From assembly GCA_032358165.1 (NCBI GenBank), contig JAALGY010000023.1:124001-188000 (forward strand): 64,000 nt of DNA, in the 5' to 3' direction. Made by a program: the position numbers and the translations under genes. This DNA is from Diplosphaera chodatii. Lineage: Eukaryota > Chlorophyta > Trebouxiophyceae > Prasiolales > Stichococcaceae. Below the pieces are notes generated by a model that had not been told where the DNA came from, made no database searches, and saw only the letters and a program-made list of their open reading frames with translations. Below, piece after piece: positions 52,901 to 61,900 of this stretch (positions are counted from its first letter, which is position 1; every line of letters begins with the position of its first letter).

Positions 52901-55900
52901 CCAGTGTTTACTCAACGCTACCCACTTTCACAGTCGATGCAAACCTGCTCCCTTAGCTATCTGCCTCTCCTGCACTCCCTGCACTGCAACTGTTACGGAG
53001 CCAGCGGTTGCCAACAAGATATGTGCACCCTGCAGATACCTAGCGGGGCAGGGCGTCCGCCACATCGAGCTGCTGAGCCGCAGTGGCCGCCTGGGCGCCA
53101 CGGCGATCGCCGAGGGCTCCCAGCTGGCGGACCTGCTGCAGGGTGGGCGCGGCTGGGCGGCGGCCGTCACTGTCACCCGTTGCGACGCCGCCGTGGACGA
53201 GGAGATCAGGGCGGCGCTGGCCGGCAGACCAAAAGGTGCGGGTGACAGGGCATGTCGGTGCATGTAAGATAGGAGCACACAACAACTGAAATGAGGTGTC
53301 CAGCCTGACTGGCAGTACGCAGGCTGTCACCATTGCCATTTGCTGCGGCATTCGATGGTGCACGCCTTGCACGTTCGTCACGTTGAAAACTTTGACGCAC
53401 GAAGCGCCGTTGCACACGACACTGCAACGAAGTGGCTGAACAGGGGTGCAGGCTTGGACTGCACTGCAGGGCCGGAGCTGCAGGGGGTGCTGCACGCTGG
53501 CGGTGTGCTGCAAGACGCCACACTGCCCAAGCAGACGGCGGCCAGTGTGCGGGCTGTGTACGGGCCCAAGGTTGGCAGGCCTTGTTATGTCTTTTCTGAA
53601 CATTGATGCACAATGGAGCACAACAAATCGAGCGTGTGTGGCAGCTGCGTTATGGCTATGATGTGGCACCATTGTATCACGTGTATCACAAGCTAGCTCC
53701 GATGCTATGGTGGCGATCCCGAGGTCGTAGCGCAGCTGCTACAAGCAACCAGTTTCAGGGTGGGCTATCCATGTGCTGGTACAGCACTCTCGACTGCTAT
53801 CAAACGCAATATCATGCTGTTTGACCCGCACAGGTTGGCGGCGCCGTCAGGATAGCAGCGGCGGCGCACGCCGCCCCGCTGGCGGCGCTCAAGCTGTTCA
53901 GCTCCATCGCAGCGCAGCTGGGGTCGGGCGGGCAGGCCAACTACGCGGCGGCCAATGCGCAGCTGGACGCCCTCGCCCATGCACACCAGGCCCAGGTCCG
54001 CTGGCCAGTTTCCATACATGACATGTGTATGCTATCATCTTTTGATTGAGGGTGTATATATGCCGTAAGTTTGCTGGACGCTGCATCACGGAAGGTTTGG
54101 GCAAGCCCTCGGGAGCATGGTGTCTTGCATGTGACTCATACAGACATATTGTTGGAGTGCATGCCTCTGTTTGACATGGGTGTACTCAGCTGCATCCCGA
54201 GTGCCGTGGCACATGCCAGCAGACCACGATGCTCCACGCAGCTAAAGTTGCGCCCTGTCTCAGATGCATGCAGCATCATGAATCCCATTGTTCCCTGGAT
54301 GTGTCTATGATGCACGGGCTGGCACATGTCAGCAGATACTGGAGCACAGGCATAAGGCCACATGTTATCAACACCATCAAAACCCACTCATCCTCAACTG
54401 GCTTCTGGCTCGTCACGTCATGGCAAGGTCGCAGGCCCTGTGGATGCCCAAGAATCGTCATTCAAGTACGAAAGTATGCATGCTGACTCTGACAGGCTTC
54501 TTGTTGGCAGGGCCTGGCGAGCGTGGCGGTCAACTGGGGCGCCTGGGCGGGCGGCGGCATGGCGGCCGGCGCGGGGCTGGCGCGCATGGAGCGCCTGGGC
54601 TTCGGCGCCATCCCCCCCGCAGCGGGGACCGCAGCGCTGGGGGCCGCGCTGCGGCAGCTGCACGGCGGCGGCGCGGCGGCGCAGCTCACCGGCAGCGTGT
54701 TCCTGTGGGACAGGTGAGTTTGGGCGATGATGATGACGGCATGTACTCGTAGCTTACACAGCTTTGCCGGCTGTGTGTCAGCAGCAGAAACACAACATCG
54801 AGACAAGACGGGACATGAAAAGCACATGGACACCCAACATGCGGGTTCCTGCTTCCCAGATCGGCTCATTGTCCCGATGTTGACAATGCATCCAATTGGA
54901 TGCACGCTGTGCAGTCCACTGCATCTCGCTGTGAAAATGTCTCAGTGCTACAATGCCTCAGCACCGGCACTTTTGGAAACTGCCACCAACAACACTTGCA
55001 ACCAACTGTGATATAGTGGGGCATGTGTTTGCCTGCTTCCATGTGCTGCGCCTTGCAAGCGTTGGTGCTGCTGTGCCGGCAGGTGCACAAGGTTTTAGCC
55101 CCCTGTGTGCAGTTTTACTTGTTAACAAACCCCATCCACACTGATGCGCAGGCTGAAGGTCAGCGGCCCATACTACAGCGAGGTCAAGGACGACACCACA
55201 GCACCGGTGGACAACGCAGCTGCCGCGACAGCAGACCCTGCAGCAGGCGCCAATGCTTCTGGGCAACCGGCTGCCGCGGCGCTGTCGGCGGGCGCCATCC
55301 GCTCCAGGGTGGAGGCGGCGGTGGCAGCGGTCATGGGCGCCGTGCCATCCGCCGGCGAGCCGCTGGTGGAAGCCGGCCTCGACTCCCTGGGTGCGCCGCT
55401 CACCTGGCCTGTGCACACTATCCTGCAGCTTGCAGAGACTGGCATGGAGTTTTCTGAGTACGTTGCTATGGCAATCCAGTGGCGGAGGACCGTCCTCTTG
55501 TCCCCAGATCCTTGTGAATGATGCTGCGTGTGTTCAAGAGGACTGTCATCCTGCTCCATTGCTTGCCACAGCAACTAGAGAGATCTGCTGCGCATGACAC
55601 AGCTCATTGGTGTTCAGGGACAAGCCCGATGACACGTGCTGAGCGGTGCATGTAGGGGCGGTGGAGCTGCGAAATGAGGTTGCAAGGGCGGTGGCCCTCG
55701 AGCTGCCGGGCACGCTGGTGTTCGACTACCCGACCATCGATGCCATCGTCGATTACATCGCCGGCAAAGTCGGAGGCGCACCGCCTGCTGCAGCGGCGCC
55801 AGCGCAGCAGCAGAGTGTGGCAGGCTCCAGGTGGGCGGCTGTTTGTGACACCAACGCTCAGCCAGCTGAAAGATTTGTGTTGCCGTCACGCTGAACAAGG

Positions 55901-58900
55901 CAGCTACAGCGATGAAGCAGCACATGTGGTTCCTGTAACGTGGTACAAGTCTCGATGCTGTCCTAAGGCATGCTTGACATGGAAGTCGCTGCATCTAGAT
56001 GCCCAGCAACTCCTGTGAACTGTGCTCTGTGTGCTCCTCTGCCAGGCAAGTGTCACCTGCATCACATGCTGCCGACCGGCCCGTCATCGTGCTGGAGGCG
56101 GTGCGGGGCCGGCTGCCGACGGCTGCTTCCGGCATCCAGCCGGCGGGCGTTCCGCAGCATGCCGCACGACCCGCGGATGCGGTGCAGCCGGTGCCGCTGG
56201 ACCGCTGGGACGCGGACTGGCTGCTGTTGGAAGCAGGAAGCAGGTGAGTTTCGATGTACGCACCCAGCCCTTCACACTTGCTTTGAATTCCCACCTGCTC
56301 AGGCTGCGGGCGCATCTGACGCATTGCACTCCTTTTCAGCTGCAAAACAGCGGCAGTATGTTATGCTACAGGGCGGTCAGCCTGGCGGGGCACTTCGGGG
56401 CCTTCGTGGCCAGTTGGGCAGAATTTGATGCCGCCGCCTTCAACACCACGCCCGCGGAGGCTGCAGTCATGGACCCGCAGCAGCGCATCCTATTGGAGGT
56501 GTGATGTTGTTGCAAGCCGGGTCCCTTTCGGATTTTGAGATGCTATTCGGACCCAAGTGCCATGATAAGCTTGTATGGCGAGGTGTGTAAAAGGGGCAGT
56601 GGCTGGCGAGGTGATGACCGGCACAATGAATGCAGCGCAGCTCAGTTCTGAGGGCCATAGTACCAATGAGCCGGGCAGTCACTGCATGTTGCAGTGTCCC
56701 CACCCACTCGCGGAGCTCTGGCCCTCAAATCATGCCAGTGAACCCTTCTGATGTTGACACACTGTGGCACTGCACAGTTCAATGTTTAACATTGTCACCA
56801 GGGACTCAAGTATGGGTGCGTGTGCACACAGGAGACGGCGGGCCTGCTGGCGGCGGATGCCGGAAGCAGTAAGACGGCGGTGGCGGTGGCCATCGCGAAG
56901 CTGGGGGAACCGGCGGTGGTGGCGCGGCACAGCGGCGGCGGCAGCTTCGTGGGCACGGGGCGCGCGCTGTCGGCCGCGGCGGGGCGCCTGTCGTATGTCT
57001 ACGGGCTGAAGGTGAGCTGCTGGCTCATTCTGCCTCAGTAGGCACTGTCACACATCAGAGACTTCATGCAGATGGATCATGCATGACGCACAGGCAACAA
57101 ACACTGATCTTTGACCATACATTGAGGGTTGCGTATGTTCAGGGTCATCAGCAGTAGGTTGCCGTCCGATGTGTAGAAACAGCCTGCATACCCTGTTGCT
57201 CAGTTCTGGGTGGCGACCACCTGTGCATGCTGACAGGGGGACGCTGGCCCCAGCTTGGTGCTGTAGCTAGTTTCGCTCCTTTAGCTGCACACGTGGCGCA
57301 GTGCACAGCGTGTGCTCTCCTGAAGACAGCAGAACCTGGCAACAGGGATGGCAATATAGCTCCGGCTTTGCAGGGCCCCGCAGTCGCAATCGATACCGCC
57401 TGCTCGTCGTCGTTGGTGGCGGCGCACTTCGTCGCCACCGCGATGGCGGCGCGGGCGGCGCCCTGCACCTTTGGGCTCGCCGCCGGCGTCAACCTGCCCA
57501 TGAACTGGTAAAGCGCATGTTAATGATACCGAAACTGCCGAAACTCAACCTGCGGATGTCTGTGCACATCGTAATGTTGACAATTGCTTATCCAGTGGAG
57601 GTCGCCATAACCTGGAAGCCTGTGCCTCACGCTGCAGCTACACATACAGCTGTGTAGCTCAGGAGTGAGGGCAGCGTCCTGGTTGTTGCCACCAGCGCCC
57701 AAGTGGCTGTCATTTACCTTAAGTTCCAATGTGCCTTAGAATGCCCTTGGCAAAGTATGCCCGCAGCTGCACCCTTGAACTGCAAGGCTTGGTGTGCCGA
57801 TGCAGGGAGACGAGCGTCATGTTTGCGGGCGCGGGCATGATGGCGGCCGATGGGCGGTGCAAGACTCTGGACACGGCGGCGGACGGCTACGTGCGCGGCG
57901 AGGCGTGCGTTGTCATCAAGCTCAGGTGCACAGACATCACACGTATTCTGGGGCTGGCCTCTGTCACAGTGAAGCAGCAGATGATGCATCTTGCACAACC
58001 TCAGAAGCAGTCGGTTGCAAGCACAGCCGTATATGGTATGGAGAGTGCGTGCATGCCATGATCTCACATGTTGTGCCAGAAAGGGTTCAGCACACACTCT
58101 TCAGGAGCTTAGCGCACTGTGCTTGCTGTCTTGTGTACCCACACATGCCTACCTTCCTGATGATTTTGACGGAAACTTAGCCAACGGTCGTGCCGCCTTG
58201 CATGCGCTACACACATTGGTAAGATTTTGGAGCTCGGGTTTGCATGTGTTTCCACCTGATGCGCACTTGTTGACGCCTACAGGGTGGAAGATGAGCTGGC
58301 ATCAGGCGAGGTCGGCAGTGGATGCTGCGGCGTCGCGCTGCTGGGCAGCGCGGTCAACCAGGACGGGCGCTCCAGCAGCCTGACGGCGCCCCACGGCCCC
58401 TCCCAGCAGGCATGTAGCACCAATCTGATCACCCAAACATCTCAACGAGGTATCTCCACCCCTTGAGCAAAATCACGGTTCGCGCATATAGGTATGAGCA
58501 GCTCAAAGCTGTCCTGCTTCGTATTCAGCTGAACAGTACTGCAGCATGCTTGCGATATTATGCATGCTGCAACAATTACCTACGCCAGTCACACCATGCT
58601 TGCTGTAAGCAGAGCGTGGTTGTCTGCGGCTAGCTGACGAGTATGATGGCAAACTACGGTTTTTCAGCTGCTCGGCACTGCACGCTTGCTGGTGGAACTG
58701 CCTTTACTGCTGCCATCTTGCTGTACAGATGGTTATCCGCACAGCACTGGAGGACGCGGCGCTGCTTCCTGCTGCCGTGCGCGGCCTGGAGATGCACGGC
58801 ACCGGCACGCCGCTGGGTGACCCCATCGAGGTCGGAGCAGCTGCGGAGGTCCTGGCCGCAGCCCGACCAGGTGCGGGTTGTCGGCACACTGGGCAATGCT

Positions 58901-61900
58901 CTGTTCAGCATGCCAGGGTGAAGCTTTTGACCTTTGCGAATCGCTGTGGTGCTGCTGACCTGAATGTTTGCCAATAGCAAGGTGCAATACAGCCGGCACT
59001 ACCAGGTGTGGCAGTCAGTCTGCACCCTGCTCTTACAGAGGCTGTGCAAGTCTGCAGCAATGTATTCGGACTCCCACTTGCCACTGTATTCACTTGCAGC
59101 ATTGTTCATATTATGCTTGTGTGTGCACATCAGAATAATGCTCAGGCCTTGCCGCGCATGCCATATGAAACCTGCTGCAGGGTGTTTGCACGCCCGGAAG
59201 GTATTGTCATTCTGCAGCATGTCATTGTTGCAGACTGTTGAGACATCGAAACATCTTTTTGCAGGCATGCCACCCGTCACCCTGAGCGCGGCCAAGGCCA
59301 CCCTGGGGCACACTGAGACCGCTGCTGGCGCCATTGGCATCCTCAGGTCAGCCACCAGTCGACTCTTGTATCGATCTTTCCTGTTGTCATCGCTGCACAT
59401 ACGCAACGCTCATGCACTGCACAGGTTCACGCGCCCGATCTGGGAAGCTTGTTCAGCTCACTCTTGCATGGTCTACTCTGCAGGGCCACAGCGTGTCTGC
59501 AGCAGGTAGCACACCCTGAGATGCTGCACCTTCGAAGCATCAACCCCTACGTGGCCAGCAGCCTGGCTGCCGCAGCAGCCGATGCCGGAAAGGCAGCAGC
59601 GGCAGCAGGAAGCGAGATGCTGCACGCCGGCGGGTTCTCAGCGGCCAGGCAGGCAGCGGCGGCCGTGTCAGACAGCTCAAACTACTGTGCCGACCCCGGC
59701 AATGGCGGCGCGGCTGGCGCACTAGGCATCAGCGCCTTTGCATTTCAGGGCACAAATGCGCACGTGCTGGTGGCAGCGGTGGGCGCCGCCAGCACCGGAC
59801 CCACCCCGCAGCACATGGCGGAAGTGCCGGATCTTTGGCATCGCCGCCGCGACTGGTATGCCCCAGAGCCCAGTGCGCTGCTGTGTGCAGCAGCGGCAAT
59901 GCAGAGCAGCGGCGGAGGCAGCCAGATTGTGGCATTCACGCTGCGCCTGCAGGCGCCTGGTTTGGCGTACCTGCACGACCACCAGGTGCATCTGCGTGCT
60001 GACCCCCACGAACCGTTGGGAGTGATAGTGGAATCAATATGTGCTCTTTGCATCGATGCGGTTGGGCCTCGTATGCATAATCCCATGGGTGCATAGTAGT
60101 AGCCAATAGGTGCCATCAACTGACGTGGCTGGTGGCTGTTATCCTCTGGTCAAACCGTGACCATGGCAGTACATTGCTGCCATGAGAAGGGGCTGTGCCG
60201 GTGATTACAGGCATTGCGTCGAAATTTTCTTGCTCTTGCAGACATCCCCTACGCTGGCCATATACCACATCGTCACTCACACGTGCAGGTCATGGGGCGG
60301 GCGGTGGTGCCTGGCACAGCCCTGCTGGAGGCCGCCGCCGCCGCCGCCCGGCTGCTGCTGCCTGCGGAGCAGTCGGAACACGCCGCGCTGGCGTCCGTGT
60401 CAATCGTGGCGCCGCTCATGCTGGATGGTCAGGTACCGGCCTTGCTGTGCTGGGGACACTGACTGCAAGCACATGTGTGCGGGCGAACTGAGTGTTGCTG
60501 CTGTGCGTCAGAGGGGCACCTGAGCAGTGAAGCAAGGAAGCAGTCGCCAGTGCCGTGACAGCGTCCATGCCGTTTCACGTGGCATTGCAGCTCAGCAATG
60601 CTGTGTGAAGTGGTCTCGCTGTCATCGCACCGAGCACTAGCCACAGTGCCTATTCACCTTGTCTTTCGTGCATTTTTATTGGCCACAGTGTCCTGGCCAT
60701 GCAAATGTGCTGCATGTCAGCCAGGTTAGTCACTGTGCAGGGTGCGTCAGGTGCCGTGAAAGTCGAAGCCTCCTGCAGCGGTGTGGGGGCAGGTGGCTTG
60801 CAGCTCAGGTCTGCGGCTACAGCATCACCCTCCTGGACCGAGCACGTGAGGGCCGACAGCCGGCTGCTGCAGCAGCAGCCACCCACAGTCTCGGCTACGG
60901 AGCTTCCAGGCAACCATCAGCACATCAGCAGCGCTGCAGCTTTGCTGGCGGTCCTGCGCACGAGCAGGACGCAGCAGCCAGCATACGCCACAGGGGGCGT
61001 CACGGCAGGCCTGGCGGCCGGAAGCACCAGAAGCAGGCACGCCGACTGCGGCTACGGCATGCACCCGGCAATGGCGGACGCGGCCCTGCACTGCGGCGTG
61101 ATGGATCCCGCGGCGCCAAGGGACGGGAAGACGCGGGTGCCGGCGGCGCTGGACGCCCTGCACACCGGCAGGCGTGACGCTAGTCAGCAGGTGCTCCGTT
61201 TTTTGCACGGCATACAGTCATGCTGGCAGCGCAATGCGTACTGGGACACTCAGCGCTGACAGCTCGAGCAAGGTCAGCAGATGGTTCCTGATGTACCTGC
61301 TTTGTTGAGGAGGTTTGCCTCCTTCACAACTGATCAACACAGAGATGCCATGCTTCAAGCGGTGGCAACGTGCACTGCTCGGCTCAGATGTCAACCTATT
61401 GTTGCAGTTCTGCCACCAGAAACAAATGTTGCAGTGATACTGCAGTGTGACATTTGACGATAGTGACTCTCAACCATGCATCATATCATACACATGTATC
61501 ATATGTGCACGAGTGTCACTATCGCCAGGTACGCCAGATCGTATCACTGTGTGACAATGCTGTCCAGAAATAGGAGGCACCCAGCTTGGAAACGAAGACC
61601 AGCAACAGACAATGCCCTGGGCAGACCTCTCTATACTGTTGGCTGGTGACACTTTGATGGTGGACAGGTGGGTGCTGCCTGGGCTTGCTGCGGCGCCGGC
61701 AACCTGCAGCCGGACGGCGCAGCAGTCAACAGCTACAGGGTGGCCAGCCACGGCACTGCCATGCTGAGCGGGCTGCACGCTCGGCCGGCAGGCTCGACGG
61801 CCTTCAAGACACCCCACCCTGCAGCACATGCCACGACGCAGCAGCGCAGCGCAGGCGCTGGCGAGGCACAGGCAGCCGTCACTGCACGGTATGAGGTGTG

